DNA of 64,000 bases from Leptospira kanakyensis. Lineage in GTDB: Bacteria; Spirochaetota; Leptospiria; Leptospirales; Leptospiraceae. A model generated the notes under the pieces. It had not been told where the DNA came from. It was given only the letters and a program-made list of their open reading frames with translations, and ran no database searches. This document shows, one piece after another, positions 24,678 to 34,370 of this stretch; the stretch's first letter is position 1, and every line of letters begins with the position of its first letter. The stretch lies in NCBI RefSeq assembly GCF_004769235.1, contig NZ_RQFG01000019.1, positions 248,001 to 312,000 on the forward strand, given 5' to 3'. A program made the translations under genes and the position numbers.

Positions 24678-25763
24678 AGCGTTGTGATTCAAAAAATAAA
24701 TTCCACCAATAATCCTTTCTATTTTGGATCCGAAAAGCCAGTCTCCTAGGATGGTAATTCTTGTTTCTTTACATAGGTTTTTCCATTCATCGAAACTAGG
24801 TAAGTCTAGTTGGAGAGCACCCTCGCGACCAAGTAAAGGCAGTTGAGCCTGCGCATACTTCCACTTATGGTTCCAAATTAAATTGGGTGGAGGAGCATTG
24901 AATTTTTCTTTCAGCTCCCGAATCAGATAATCTTTGTATTTGTTTGTTGGATTTTTATTTTGATCCATCCAATCTTCAAAATGAGATTCGGAAAAAATAA
25001 CCCCGAATTGAACGAGAAGGGCTGACCCATCTTCAAATTCATTTGGATATTTGATACTTTCCCAACTTTGGTATTCCCAATCGGTTCCGCGTTCTAAACT
25101 TGTAGAAATCGGAATGAGAGAAGATGGATTGAGTCCCAATGCCTCCCAATTTGGTTTCCATTTGTCCCAATAGAAATAACTAACCAATGTTTTACGGTAG
25201 TCGTTGAATGGCTCTAAAAAGGTTTTCCATTTTTGTAATTTAGGATTATCTTTGGAACGATTAAAAATTTCTAAAATTTGCGGAATGGGAAGGGTCAGAA
25301 TGACTGAGTGTGAACAAACCGTTTCTCTTTCTTTTGTTTCTGAGTGATCAAATTCCAAGTTCCAGGTTTCTTCGTCTGCAACTTCTATTTTTTTTAGATG
25401 ATGGCCTTGGATGGGTTTCACCTGACCCATCATTGCCGATACAAGATCTGCCATCCCTTTTGTGGGATAAAAATGTGATTTGTCATAAATGGGATTCACT
25501 GGTAACTGGATTTGTTTCGATTTCCAAATTTCGAGAATCGAATACTTTGTTTCACCACCTAGCCACCGAACTTCCATTTGGTCACGAAACATGGTAGCAC
25601 CAAAATCATAAGAAAAAGAATCCTTTGTTTTACTAGAGACTCTACCTCCAAATGATTTTCCCTTGTCGTAAATCACAACTTCGGGGTTCATCATGGCAAC
25701 GGCGGCACCGGAAATTCCAGAGCCAACCACTACTGGAACTTGGTAACAAAAAATTGGTTTCAC
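24669..25763 (-). CDS. FAD-dependent amine-oxidase-like oxidoreductase (renalase-like)
   Basis: Flavoprotein of 364 residues. The N-terminal FAD-binding Rossmann motif is VVVGSGISGAAVAMM, followed by VVIYDKGKSFGGRVSSKT, the GGR(x)S signature of the amine oxidase/renalase group. SYDFGATMFRDQ is also typical. The C-terminal ILGDWLFGSKIERIIGG completes the FAD site. Probably cytosolic. The substrate is unknown: relatives include renalase and protoporphyrinogen-oxidase-like enzymes. Confidence 0.82.
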   Translation of the reverse strand: MKPIFCYQVPVVVGSGISGAAVAMMNPEVVIYDKGKSFGGRVSSKTKDSFSYDFGATMFRDQMEVRWLGGETKYSILEIWKSKQIQLPVNPIYDKSHFYPTKGMADLVSAMMGQVKPIQGHHLKKIEVADEETWNLEFDHSETKERETVCSHSVILTLPIPQILEIFNRSKDNPKLQKWKTFLEPFNDYRKTLVSYFYWDKWKPNWEALGLNPSSLIPISTSLERGTDWEYQSWESIKYPNEFEDGSALLVQFGVIFSESHFEDWMDQNKNPTNKYKDYLIRELKEKFNAPPPNLIWNHKWKYAQAQLPLLGREGALQLDLPSFDEWKNLCKETRITILGDWLFGSKIERIIGGIYFLNHNALL

Positions 25764-25790
25764 GGTTCACTCCAACCTTAGGGAATGATA

Positions 25791-26030
25791 CTATAACTGT
25801 TTGATGAGAGCTTTCAAATCATTTATGAGAGAAAATGGAGCTGGTTTGATTTCTTCTGCGAGTTTGATTGTGTCCTCGATGGTGCGAGTGAGAACTTGTT
25901 TTTCTGCCGTATAAGCAGCTTGCGGAAGCCTAGATTTATTTTTTTTAAAAATTGTGACTTTGGTATCAATGATTTCGATCATTTGGTTCAAATACTGAAT
26001 CTTCTGGTCCATAGGCGAATGGTGTAACAT
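25791..26030 (-). CDS. Hypothetical small protein
   Basis: 79 residues, mostly helical and charged, with a coiled-coil-like start (IQYLNQMIEIIDTKVTIFKKNK) and a hydrophobic C-terminal helix. A second ATG at 26012 is possible. No family recognised. It is divergent from the methyltransferase gene with only 11 bp between starts, so their promoters must overlap each other's coding region or one start is wrong. Confidence 0.55.
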   Translation of the reverse strand: MLHHSPMDQKIQYLNQMIEIIDTKVTIFKKNKSRLPQAAYTAEKQVLTRTIEDTIKLAEEIKPAPFSLINDLKALIKQL

Positions 26031-26041
26031 AATGAATCAAA

Positions 26042-26665
26042 ATGAGAAACAAATTTTTGGATAAGAAAGGGAAATTCGTCGTAGGGGATCCAATGACAGA
26101 TGAAATTTGGGATTCATTTTTACCAAAAAAATTCAAACTCCTTTCCCCCTACCAATGGACACCGATACCAGTCATCGAGAGAACTTGGAAATATCTTTCT
26201 AACGAACAAGTGAAGTCCGTTGTGGATTTAGGTTCTGGGGTAGGGAAATTTTGTATTTACCTTTCTCTTCTTTCCAAAAGTTCTTTTCCGATCCTCGGTT
26301 TAGAAGACCGAGAAGATTTGGTTGTCATTTCGGATTCTCTAAAAACTAAGTGGGGTGTGAAAAATATAAACTGGGAAAAAACTAATTTCCTAAACCAATT
26401 TCCTTTTGGTCATTCGCATTATTATTGTTTTAATCCTCTTTATGAAACAATGAAAGGAAATCATTCGATTGATATTTCCAAAGGAAAATCGGCAAAACAA
26501 TTTCTAAATGACCTACAAACCTTTAAACAGAATTTGATTTTATTAAAACCAAAAACAAAACTCATCACCTTCCATGGGTTTGGTGGGAGTTATTTGCCCG
26601 GGTTTAAAACTCTATTGAAAGAAGAGATTGTGGGAGGAGAATTTAGAGTTTGGGAAAAAGAATGA
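26042..26665 (+). CDS. Class I SAM-dependent methyltransferase
   Basis: 207 residues. SAM-binding motif I is VVDLGSGVGKFCIYLSLL (about residues 59-76), followed by an acidic residue ending strand 2 (LGLEDRED) and a motif IV region HYYCFNPLYETM. The pattern resembles uncharacterised small Leptospira methyltransferases rather than a named enzyme, and the substrate is unknown. Its stop codon lies inside a hairpin at 26648-26679. Confidence 0.78.
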   Translation: MRNKFLDKKGKFVVGDPMTDEIWDSFLPKKFKLLSPYQWTPIPVIERTWKYLSNEQVKSVVDLGSGVGKFCIYLSLLSKSSFPILGLEDREDLVVISDSLKTKWGVKNINWEKTNFLNQFPFGHSHYYCFNPLYETMKGNHSIDISKGKSAKQFLNDLQTFKQNLILLKPKTKLITFHGFGGSYLPGFKTLLKEEIVGGEFRVWEKE

Positions 26666-26679
26666 ATCTTCTCCCAAAC
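26648..26679 (+). terminator. Hairpin spanning the methyltransferase stop codon
   Basis: GTTTGGGA and TCCCAAAC form a perfect 8-bp stem around a 16-nt loop that can pair further (AAGAA with TCTT). No clear U-run follows, so it may be a weak terminator or an mRNA end stabiliser between convergent genes. Confidence 0.4.
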
Positions 26680-26724
26680 ATAATTGGATTTACTCTCTAT
26701 TCAACTCTGAATGGATCCTTAGTC

Positions 26725-28161
26725 TTATTTTTTCCTTTGTAAATGTGGCTTTGCAACCAGTAGATAAACGATCCCAGAAGATAAGACAACGAGAGTTGTA
26801 AAAATCATACCATAATTGATATACCAAGGTTCTTCCGGTGTTCTTGGCCAAACCATATTGGCAACAGCAGTGATCCCATAAAAAAGTGCGAGTCCATTGA
26901 TCCAGATTCCAAATTTTCCTAAGGTAAAGGAGCCGGATGGTTTCCAACCTTTCAGGCGTGCATAAAGTGCGGCAAGGACTACCATTTGAAAGGCTACGTA
27001 AATTCCAGCAGATGCAAAACTAATGATGGTTGTGACAGCATCTTGTAACCAATGTCCCATACCTGTGATAAGAATCGGGATGAGTCCTGTGACGAGAAGG
27101 GCATTGACCGGAACCTTTCCTGATTTCGATAGATGGTTTAGGTGTTTACTTCCAAAAATCATTCCATCGCGAGCAAAGGAAAATAACAAACGACTTGCGG
27201 CAGCTTGTAAGCTGAGTAGGCATGATAAAAAAGAAACCATTACCACGACAATGACCATTCGGTAACCTACAAGTCCCATCGCAGAGACAAGTGTGGTTGT
27301 GACCGGGTCATGGTCTTCACCTGAAATGGCTTTATCGATATTGGGCAAAGCCAGTAATAAGGCCAAACAAACAAAGGTAGCAGCTCCCCCTCCGATATAA
27401 ATTGTCATCCGCATGGATTTAGGAATCGCAGAGCTTGCGTTTGGTGTTTCTTCGGCCACATCTCCGCAAGCTTCAAATCCATAATAACAAAACATAGCAG
27501 CAACTGAAGATGCAAGGAATGCGGGGAAGTAGTTCACACCTTCGCCGAGAGAGAATGTATTCCAAAGTATGGAAATAGAATTTACTTTTGCAAAAAGAAG
27601 GAGGTATCCACCAACAACAATGGCGCCAACTAATTCACATAAAAATCCAAAAAAAGCAACTTTGGCAAGGAGTTTGGTTCCACTTAAATTTAAGAACGTG
27701 GAGATTAAAATCATAATGATGGCAATCCAGATAAAACCTGTGTTTCCGAGTTCGACTCCCAAAAGTTGGGTTAAAAATGGAGCTCCACCGACGGCGACCG
27801 CAGCGACTGTCGTAAAGAGTGCCCAAGCATAGACCCAAGCCGACATCCAAGCCCAACGTTCTCCCACCAAACGGAGCGACCAGGGATAGATCCCACCAGA
27901 GATTGGGTATTGGGAGACAATTTCACCAAAAACCAGACAAACTAAAAATTGTCCCAAGCCCACGAGTAGATAATTCCAAATCATGGGTGGACCACCCGCT
28001 TGGATGGCTAGGGCAAATACGGAATACACACCAACAACGGGGGAGAGATATGTGAAACCTAGGGAAAAATTTTCCCAAAAGCTCATACTGCGATCAAATT
28101 CGGATTTGAGTCCGAGTGCTTCTAATTGTGCTGAATCCTTGTCCAATGCCTTTTGATTCAT
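26725..28161 (-). CDS. Amino acid permease, APC superfamily
   Basis: Inner-membrane transporter of 478 residues with about 12 hydrophobic segments. The N-terminal segment FSLGFTYLSPVVGVYSVFALAIQAGGP matches the first helix of APC amino acid/choline-type permeases, and FGEIVSQYPISGGIYPWS is the conserved loop after helix 2. CYYGFEACGDVAEETPNAS in mid-protein is typical of the GABA/choline/polyamine branch. Exact substrate unknown. It stands alone, with a long upstream gap holding its promoter. Confidence 0.9.
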   Translation of the reverse strand: MNQKALDKDSAQLEALGLKSEFDRSMSFWENFSLGFTYLSPVVGVYSVFALAIQAGGPPMIWNYLLVGLGQFLVCLVFGEIVSQYPISGGIYPWSLRLVGERWAWMSAWVYAWALFTTVAAVAVGGAPFLTQLLGVELGNTGFIWIAIIMILISTFLNLSGTKLLAKVAFFGFLCELVGAIVVGGYLLLFAKVNSISILWNTFSLGEGVNYFPAFLASSVAAMFCYYGFEACGDVAEETPNASSAIPKSMRMTIYIGGGAATFVCLALLLALPNIDKAISGEDHDPVTTTLVSAMGLVGYRMVIVVVMVSFLSCLLSLQAAASRLLFSFARDGMIFGSKHLNHLSKSGKVPVNALLVTGLIPILITGMGHWLQDAVTTIISFASAGIYVAFQMVVLAALYARLKGWKPSGSFTLGKFGIWINGLALFYGITAVANMVWPRTPEEPWYINYGMIFTTLVVLSSGIVYLLVAKPHLQRKK

Positions 28162-28297
28162 GAAACATCCTTAGCCTTTTTAGTGGTAGGTTAGGAATGG
28201 TTCTAGAGGTAGGCCCGTTTTCTACAAACGATTTTGTTTTTCCATTGACTGAAAAGCCTTTGATCCATCTAATTTTTCACAATTACGGATACTCTAT

Positions 28298-28549
28298 ATG
28301 AAACAAACACTACTCTTAGCAATGATGCTATCACTCTCCATCGGATGCGCAAGCTCTCAAACAAACGAGGGAGGTTCTGAAGAACCTGGTCTTGTGAACA
28401 AACTCATCGAAAAAGCCAATTCGGAAGAAGGCCAAAAAGCCATCCAAATGGGAAAGGAAAAACTTCAAGATCCAGCCACCCAAGAAAAACTAAAAGGATT
28501 ACTTTCTAAAGATAAGAAAAAAAAGGAACCGGCCGTACCCGCTCAGTAA
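28298..28549 (+). CDS. Small lipoprotein, charged
   Basis: 83 residues: signal peptide MKQTLLLAMMLSLSIGC with lipobox Cys at residue 17, then a short, highly charged helical mature part (VNKLIEKANSEEGQKAIQMGKEKLQDPA) ending in a lysine-rich tail and PAVPAQ. No family recognised. Such small charged lipoproteins are abundant in Leptospira envelopes. It is followed by a strong terminator. Confidence 0.78.
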   Translation: MKQTLLLAMMLSLSIGCASSQTNEGGSEEPGLVNKLIEKANSEEGQKAIQMGKEKLQDPATQEKLKGLLSKDKKKKEPAVPAQ

Positions 28550-28573
28550 AATTTTCCAATCAAGAAATACATT

Positions 28574-28621
28574 CACCCTAACCAATCTTTTGTATTAAGA
28601 GTGGATAGGGTGTTTGTTTTT
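28574..28621 (+). terminator. Rho-independent terminator
   Basis: CACCCTA...TAGGGTG, extended inward by CCA/TGG and TCTT/AAGA pairs with single mismatches, forms a long stem followed by TTTGTTTTTA on the plus strand. It ends the small lipoprotein transcript. Confidence 0.8.
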
Positions 28622-28622
28622 A

Positions 28623-29720
28623 TTAAAATCTACTTAGGTCTGCATTTCCACCAGACCGTAAAAAGATTTCTTTAATGATCCAATTCCTTACATTCAAATA
28701 ATCAGTTGGCAAACAAAAGAAAAACAAAGAATGCGATTTTGTTTTTGTATCATTAATGATATATAATGTATGTTCTTTTAGAAGAATTTCTTCCCAATCT
28801 TGGAATCTGTATTCGGTTTGATTCCAATAAAAACTGTCTTTTGTAATTCGAATTTCTTTTCTTTTTTTATAATTCCACCACACGTATGTTAACGGTAAAA
28901 ATCCAATCATTATTGAAAGGATTAAAAATATAATTTGTATCATTGTCGGGGGAAAACTTTCCCATGTTTCGATTGAAAAATCAAAAGCAGATCCAATGAC
29001 AAAATGAAAAATTAAGGTAAGGGCGATGCTGACTGTGAAGGAAACAAAAACAAAAATCTTGGGATTGTATTTTGAAAATAACTTACTTTCTTGATTTGTT
29101 TTCTCCTCAATCAGTGTTGAATCTGATAAAAAGGTAATTTCCGAATCCAAAATTTCTTTAGGGACTTTTCTTTTGTGAATCGGGAGATCTAGTTCAGTAT
29201 AAGGGATCAGTTCCTTGGATTCATTTTGCAGTGAAGTTTTGAGGATTTTTGCGATTGATTCACCAAACAACCGTACCTCGGGAAAATTGGTAGATTCTGC
29301 GAATGGAACTGTTCCTTCATCTAAATGTCCAAGAACGGTAAATACAGTAACAGTCCTAGATCCATTTTTAGTTTTCACAGTATAAGTATATTCGGAGAAA
29401 GATAGAAATTGAACCTGATCGAAGGGAATGGTTCTTAAAGTTACCTTTTTTTCTCCTAATAAAATGATCCGAGTTTCTGGATCAAATTCTGTCCATTTCG
29501 GTTTTTGGAAGAGATAAAGAAAGATATGAGGTGAGATAAAAAAAGCAATGAAGATAACGAGAAAGAAGCCCACAAGAAAGGGATCTTCTTCAAAAACACC
29601 TGTTCCAAAAAAGGTGGGGATTAGAACCACGAGGGTAACAAGATTGACGGCAAACAAAATCCAATGAATCAATTTCGAATTTTTTGACTTATGGTCGGTG
29701 TAGCGCTTTTTGGTGGTCAT
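28623..29720 (-). CDS. Hypothetical membrane protein
   Basis: 365 residues with two pairs of membrane segments: LIHWILFAVNLVTLVVLIP and VGFFLVIFIAFFISPHIFLYLF near the N-terminus, and IFVFVSFTVSIALTLIFHFVIG and MIQIIFLILSIMIGFLPLTYVW near residue 230-285. Between and after these are soluble domains with repeated EFDPETRIILLGEKKVTL / KEIRITKDSFYWNQTEY beta motifs, which look like two PH-like membrane-sensor modules. No family named with confidence. It is divergent from the TonB receptor gene. Confidence 0.6.
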   Translation of the reverse strand: MTTKKRYTDHKSKNSKLIHWILFAVNLVTLVVLIPTFFGTGVFEEDPFLVGFFLVIFIAFFISPHIFLYLFQKPKWTEFDPETRIILLGEKKVTLRTIPFDQVQFLSFSEYTYTVKTKNGSRTVTVFTVLGHLDEGTVPFAESTNFPEVRLFGESIAKILKTSLQNESKELIPYTELDLPIHKRKVPKEILDSEITFLSDSTLIEEKTNQESKLFSKYNPKIFVFVSFTVSIALTLIFHFVIGSAFDFSIETWESFPPTMIQIIFLILSIMIGFLPLTYVWWNYKKRKEIRITKDSFYWNQTEYRFQDWEEILLKEHTLYIINDTKTKSHSLFFFCLPTDYLNVRNWIIKEIFLRSGGNADLSRF

Positions 29721-29795
29721 ACTAGCTCCTTGTAGTGAAAATAAATTGAATTTGTAGTATTCAAATGAACTGTGGACTCAAAATCAAAAACCTAT

Positions 29796-32261
29796 ATGAA
29801 AATGAATTCTATCCTGAAACTATTTATTTCCATTTCCTTGGCGATTTCCCTGGCAACAGGTAATCTTTATGCTGAGGAACCAGGAACCAAACCCAACCTT
29901 CCTGACACACAATCGCTTCCACCTGAGGAGGTCGCGGTTCCAGAAGAGAATCCAGAAGATCCAAAATGGAAGAAAGCAGAAATTCGTGTCATTGGAGACA
30001 AAAAAGACCTAAAACGAATTCCCGGTTCTGCCACCATCATCACTAAGAAATACTTAGAGGAAACGAGACCGACTGACAATATGGAAGTCCTACGACGGGT
30101 TCCTGGTGCCAACATTCGTTACCAAGACCCAGCTGGACTCACAATGAATTTAGGATTTAGAGGTGTGAGTAGTGAAGTATCTCGAAAGGTTTTAATTTTA
30201 GAAGACGGACTTTTTACCTCACTTAACCCCTATGGGGAACCAGAAATGTACTACACTCCTTCCATTGAAAGGATGGAACGAATCGAAGTGGTAAAAGGAT
30301 CTGGTTCCATTCTATTTGGACCTTCTACCATCGGTGGTGTAGTTAACTTTATCACAAGGCGTCCTCCTAAAGATCCTACATTAAACATTCAAACAGTTGG
30401 TGGTGAAAATGCCTATTTCAGCCAGATGGTGAATTATGGAGGAACCTTTGGAAACACTGGATTTGATGTCAATGTTCTCAGAAAACAAGGAGATGGTTTT
30501 CGAGCCAATCAAGGTTATTTTGTCAACGAAGCCAATCTTAAAACCATACATCAGTTAAATGATAAACATAGTCTTACGACGAAAGTTGGATTCCACCAAC
30601 AGGAATCACAAGCAACCTACGTGGGGCTGACGACTGGGATGTTTAACAATAATCCTAAGGACAACCCTGCACAAAATGATAAAAGAACTATCGAACGTTA
30701 TAGTTTTTCTGTGGGACACGAATGGGTCATTTCTGAAAAAACAAAATTAATCACCCGAATTTATTCTGCTTATACGGAACGTAACTGGGCTCGCCAAAAT
30801 TATGCAAGGAATTCAAGAGGTAGTACCATTCCCACTGATACGATAGCATCTTATGACGGTGAACCCTATACATCCAGAAACAATGATACCATTTGGATGC
30901 GCGGAACCAATGCCCACCGTGATAGAACTTATAAATTTGCCGGAATAGAAACTAAATTACAAACAGAACTCGAAACAGGTACCATCAAACATGAAATTGA
31001 TTTAGGAACCCGTTATCATATTGATATGGCCAAAGCACAACTTTTGAATGGCCCAACCACTCCTGATTTTGTAGTGTATCCCAATGGAGTTGGAACTTCT
31101 CCTGCTGTACTTTTACAATCCCAAACTAGTTTAGCCAATAGTGGTGAATTGAGAGATGATGAAAGACGTTCGGCAAAAGCTGTTTCTGTATATTTACAAG
31201 ATAGGATTCGCCTAACGGAAAAATTTTCGGTGATACCGGGAGTGCGTTATGAATCTTTCACACAAACCCGATCCATTCTTCGGGGAAGGCGAGATTTTGA
31301 TCCGAATACTTTTGAATACTTAGGCGGAACAAATCCAGCAGCACAGTTAGATAAAACAGGAACCACAAGGAACAATATTGTTCTACCAGGGTTTGGAACC
31401 ACTTTGGATTTTGCAAAAAACATGACCTGGTTTACAGGAGTCCATAGAGGGTTTTCACCACCAAGATATGAATCCGCCATTTCTCCCACAGCCGAAGACA
31501 TTGCCTTAAAACCAGAACGTTCCTGGAACTATGAAACGGGTGTTAGGGGAGACGTTACTGAATACTTAAGTGGCCAACTAGTTGGTTTTCTTCTGAACTT
31601 TGAAGACCAAATCATCAATAGTTCTGCAGCAGGTGGAAACTTTGGGTCTAGGCCCGTAAACGCCGGAAAATCAGTCCATCGTGGTGTAGAAACCAATATG
31701 ACCTTTGACTTTGGTCAATTTTGGAAATTAAACTATTCCATTCCTCTAGACATTATTTATGCAAGAACTGAAGCAAAATCCAATCAATATACATATAACC
31801 TGAACGCTTGGGCAAACGGAGATTCCAATCCCTTTTCTCATATTGATACTAACGGGAATCGCCTACCTTATGTTTCTCGGGATATCTTAACACTTTCTCT
31901 AGGAATCACAAGTCGAAGCACTGGGTTTTATGCTCGGATCGAGTGGCAATATTTTTCTAAACAATTTCATGATTTAGAAAATTCGAAAACTGTCAGTTGG
32001 TATGACACGGCAGGTAGTACAGCTACCAATCGTAGTGTTCTTAATTATGCGGGGATAAAATCGGATGTTTCTGGCCTTGATGGTGAAATTCCTGCTTACG
32101 AACTTCTGAATGCCAATATCGGTTATAAAAAAGACAATTGGTCTGTATTTCTTTCTGGAAAGAACTTACAAGACAGAAAGTACATTTCTTCTAGGTTGCC
32201 GGAAGGAATCCAACCCGGGCCTTTCCGTCAGATCAATTTTGGAGTCACCTTACAACTGTAA
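29796..32261 (+). CDS. TonB-dependent outer-membrane receptor (FecA-like)
   Basis: Outer-membrane active transporter, about 821 residues from the ATG at 29796, which gives a clean signal peptide (MKMNSILKLFISISLAISLA). The plug domain contains IPGSATIITKKYLEETRP, VLRRVPGANIRYQDPAG and IEVVKGSGSILFGPSTIGGVVNFITR. The 22-strand barrel fills the rest and ends with the terminal aromatic-like strand RQINFGVTLQL. The pattern is closest to FecA-type siderophore/ferric-citrate receptors described in Leptospira. The ligand is not readable. No ABC uptake genes are adjacent. Confidence 0.9.
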   Translation: MKMNSILKLFISISLAISLATGNLYAEEPGTKPNLPDTQSLPPEEVAVPEENPEDPKWKKAEIRVIGDKKDLKRIPGSATIITKKYLEETRPTDNMEVLRRVPGANIRYQDPAGLTMNLGFRGVSSEVSRKVLILEDGLFTSLNPYGEPEMYYTPSIERMERIEVVKGSGSILFGPSTIGGVVNFITRRPPKDPTLNIQTVGGENAYFSQMVNYGGTFGNTGFDVNVLRKQGDGFRANQGYFVNEANLKTIHQLNDKHSLTTKVGFHQQESQATYVGLTTGMFNNNPKDNPAQNDKRTIERYSFSVGHEWVISEKTKLITRIYSAYTERNWARQNYARNSRGSTIPTDTIASYDGEPYTSRNNDTIWMRGTNAHRDRTYKFAGIETKLQTELETGTIKHEIDLGTRYHIDMAKAQLLNGPTTPDFVVYPNGVGTSPAVLLQSQTSLANSGELRDDERRSAKAVSVYLQDRIRLTEKFSVIPGVRYESFTQTRSILRGRRDFDPNTFEYLGGTNPAAQLDKTGTTRNNIVLPGFGTTLDFAKNMTWFTGVHRGFSPPRYESAISPTAEDIALKPERSWNYETGVRGDVTEYLSGQLVGFLLNFEDQIINSSAAGGNFGSRPVNAGKSVHRGVETNMTFDFGQFWKLNYSIPLDIIYARTEAKSNQYTYNLNAWANGDSNPFSHIDTNGNRLPYVSRDILTLSLGITSRSTGFYARIEWQYFSKQFHDLENSKTVSWYDTAGSTATNRSVLNYAGIKSDVSGLDGEIPAYELLNANIGYKKDNWSVFLSGKNLQDRKYISSRLPEGIQPGPFRQINFGVTLQL

Positions 32262-33956
32262 TTTGCTTGATTCAGGTATAACAGGTGAAGGTTTCATAAA
32301 TAAATATCCTTGGGAGTATTCGATTCCCAAGGTTTCGATCATATCTTGAATGGCAGGTCGATCCACAAATTCAGCAACCACTTTGGCTCCAATCCCACGG
32401 GCCAGTTCCACAATCCCTTGTACGAGTAGGTAGGCAGTTTTGTTTTCTGGTAAGTTTTTAATGAACTGGCCATCAATTTTAAGATAATCAGGATCTACTT
32501 CGAGTAGTCTTGCAAGGTTAGAATATTGAACGCCAAAATCATCAATGGCAATTTGACAACCTATTGTTTTTAAATCTCGAATGGTATATAAGCTGTTTTT
32601 GTTTTCAGAAAAACTAATATCCTCTAAAATTTCAAAAGTCACACGTTTGGCATCGATTTTGTAATGAGATAATCTTGCTTCTACCCATTTACTAAAACTT
32701 TTATATTCTAGTTCCGATTCTGTTAGGTTGATAGAAAAGTCAAAAGGTTTGTCAGAAAAATAATTCATAGACTCATCGATCATCTGCAAACCAATCATTC
32801 GGATGCTTCCTGTTACCTTTGCTAGTTTTAAAAAAACATCGGGAGTGAGAATTGTATCTCTATCTTTGATTCGCGCTAAACATTCAAACTTTGTGATTTG
32901 TTTGGTTTGGTTGTCTAAAATCCCTTGGAAGTACGGAACAATTTGTTTGTTGGTAATGGCAGCTTGGATTTTCTGGCTCCATTGGAAATTCTGTAAATGA
33001 TGGTCTGTGGACAAATCATCTGTATAAGTAACAAAGTCCGTAGAACCTTGTGTTTCTGCTCGAAACAAAGCCAGTTTGGCTTTATAATAACAATCTTCTT
33101 GGCCATTGGCAGAAGAAAAACGACATTCTAAATGGAATCCCACATCATCTAAAATCAAATCATCGGATTTTAGGATCATCCGAAAACTCCTCATTTTTTC
33201 GATGAGTTCTCCTTCTGACAATTTAGAAAGAACGGCAATTTCGTCGGAATAAATATGGTAAACTTTTTCTTCGTTTTGTAAATGAACGGAAAGCAGTTGT
33301 AATAACTTTTTAAAAATCTTGCGATAAACTTCGATCCCAAACGTTTTGATGATACTAGGGAAACTCATAATTTTAATCAACAAGATGGATTGTTGGACAT
33401 TCGAGATTCCATTGCCTTTTAGTTGTTTCACTAAAGATTCAAAGTTAGGGTATTTGGAATCTCTGTGAAAGTATAAGGTGTCTGCCAGTTCTTTGTTTTT
33501 TTCCTCTAAAGATTTTTCCTGAAAGTAGGCATCAATGGCTTGTTTGATGGTGAGTTCCAAATCATGGGCATCCCAAGGTTTGGATAAGTACCTGTACAAA
33601 CATCCATGGTTGAGTGCATTACCTATGGCCTGCGCCGGTGCTTGTCCCGTTAACATGATTTTTTTGGTTCGTGGATGGGTTTCTTGCATTTCGATTAGAA
33701 ATTCATCACCTTTTTGACCAGGCATTACATGGTCACAAATGACAACGGCTAAATCTGCGGAGGAAGCCGCAATTTCTTTCATAATCTCTTTTGCAGTCTC
33801 TGCGCTTTCGGCGGTCTCAATCGTGAAATTAGACCCAAATACTTTCTTTAATTGTTCTTTCAGGTTCCAGAGGATAAAGAATTCGTCATCGATACAAAGA
33901 ATATAGGGTTTTTCGTTCAAAGGGCTACCTAGAGAGGAGTTACAAATAATCCTCAT
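32250..33956 (-). CDS. Response regulator with EAL domain
   Basis: 568 residues. N-terminal receiver domain (about 14-130) has acidic DDE, the phospho-acceptor Asp in VVICDHVMPGQKGDEF, LTGQAP and the Lys in YLSKPWD. A middle region of about 180 residues resembles a degenerate GGDEF-type domain. The C-terminal EAL domain has FECLARI (ECL for EAL), SINLTESELE, FEILEDISF, IAIDDFGVQYSNL, DYLKIDGQFI, VVAEFVD and YSQGYLFMKP. Most catalytic metal and base residues of c-di-GMP phosphodiesterases are therefore kept. It probably degrades cyclic di-GMP on phosphorelay input. Convergent with the TonB receptor, overlapping 12 bp. Confidence 0.88.
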   Translation of the reverse strand: MRIICNSSLGSPLNEKPYILCIDDEFFILWNLKEQLKKVFGSNFTIETAESAETAKEIMKEIAASSADLAVVICDHVMPGQKGDEFLIEMQETHPRTKKIMLTGQAPAQAIGNALNHGCLYRYLSKPWDAHDLELTIKQAIDAYFQEKSLEEKNKELADTLYFHRDSKYPNFESLVKQLKGNGISNVQQSILLIKIMSFPSIIKTFGIEVYRKIFKKLLQLLSVHLQNEEKVYHIYSDEIAVLSKLSEGELIEKMRSFRMILKSDDLILDDVGFHLECRFSSANGQEDCYYKAKLALFRAETQGSTDFVTYTDDLSTDHHLQNFQWSQKIQAAITNKQIVPYFQGILDNQTKQITKFECLARIKDRDTILTPDVFLKLAKVTGSIRMIGLQMIDESMNYFSDKPFDFSINLTESELEYKSFSKWVEARLSHYKIDAKRVTFEILEDISFSENKNSLYTIRDLKTIGCQIAIDDFGVQYSNLARLLEVDPDYLKIDGQFIKNLPENKTAYLLVQGIVELARGIGAKVVAEFVDRPAIQDMIETLGIEYSQGYLFMKPSPVIPESSKLQL

Positions 33957-34064
33957 CTTTCAGAATATGCAAGAAATATTTGATGTTGACATTTTCTTTC
34001 AATTGTATCTAATCGACCCGTTCCAAGGAATTTGGAGCGTGCATTTCGTTTTACGAGGACAGGA

Positions 34065-34334
34065 ATGGTTTCTAAGAAAATATATGTGGGTAATTTGAAG
34101 TTTACCCTTAAGGAAGAAAATATACGCCAGATTTTCTCTGTTTATGGAGTAATTCAAGATCTGAAAATGATTCATGATCGGGAAACTGGTAATTTTAGAG
34201 GGTTTGCTTTTATCACCTACGCCAATCCAGAAGAGGCGGAAGAAGCGGTCACCCAAATGAATGGCCAACCTGTCGATGGTCGGAACCTAAAAGTGACCTT
34301 TGCTGAGGATAAAAGAAAAGAGAAACAGAATTAA
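34065..34334 (+). CDS. RRM-type RNA-binding protein
   Basis: About 89 residues from the ATG at 34065, which is preceded by GAGGACAGGA. A single RRM: RNP2 is KIYVGNL near the start and RNP1 is GNFRGFAFITY, followed by NGQPVDGRNLKVTFAE and a basic tail. Such small glycine-poor RRM proteins occur in cyanobacteria and spirochetes and bind single-stranded RNA. Cytoplasmic; targets unknown. An upstream TTG reading from 34032 is possible but lacks the family match. Confidence 0.9.
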   Translation: MVSKKIYVGNLKFTLKEENIRQIFSVYGVIQDLKMIHDRETGNFRGFAFITYANPEEAEEAVTQMNGQPVDGRNLKVTFAEDKRKEKQN

Positions 34335-34370
34335 AATTCACTTTTCTGGGATCGCCCATCTCATAAAGAA

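Noticed and set aside
27023..28055. Plus-strand ORFs within the amino acid permease
   Set aside because: No family match or ribosome sites; they are frame shadows of a well-supported membrane protein gene.
29721..29795. Fur box upstream of the TonB receptor
   Set aside because: Only a short TTGAAT-N7-ATTCAA repeat is present, with no credible match to a Fur consensus.
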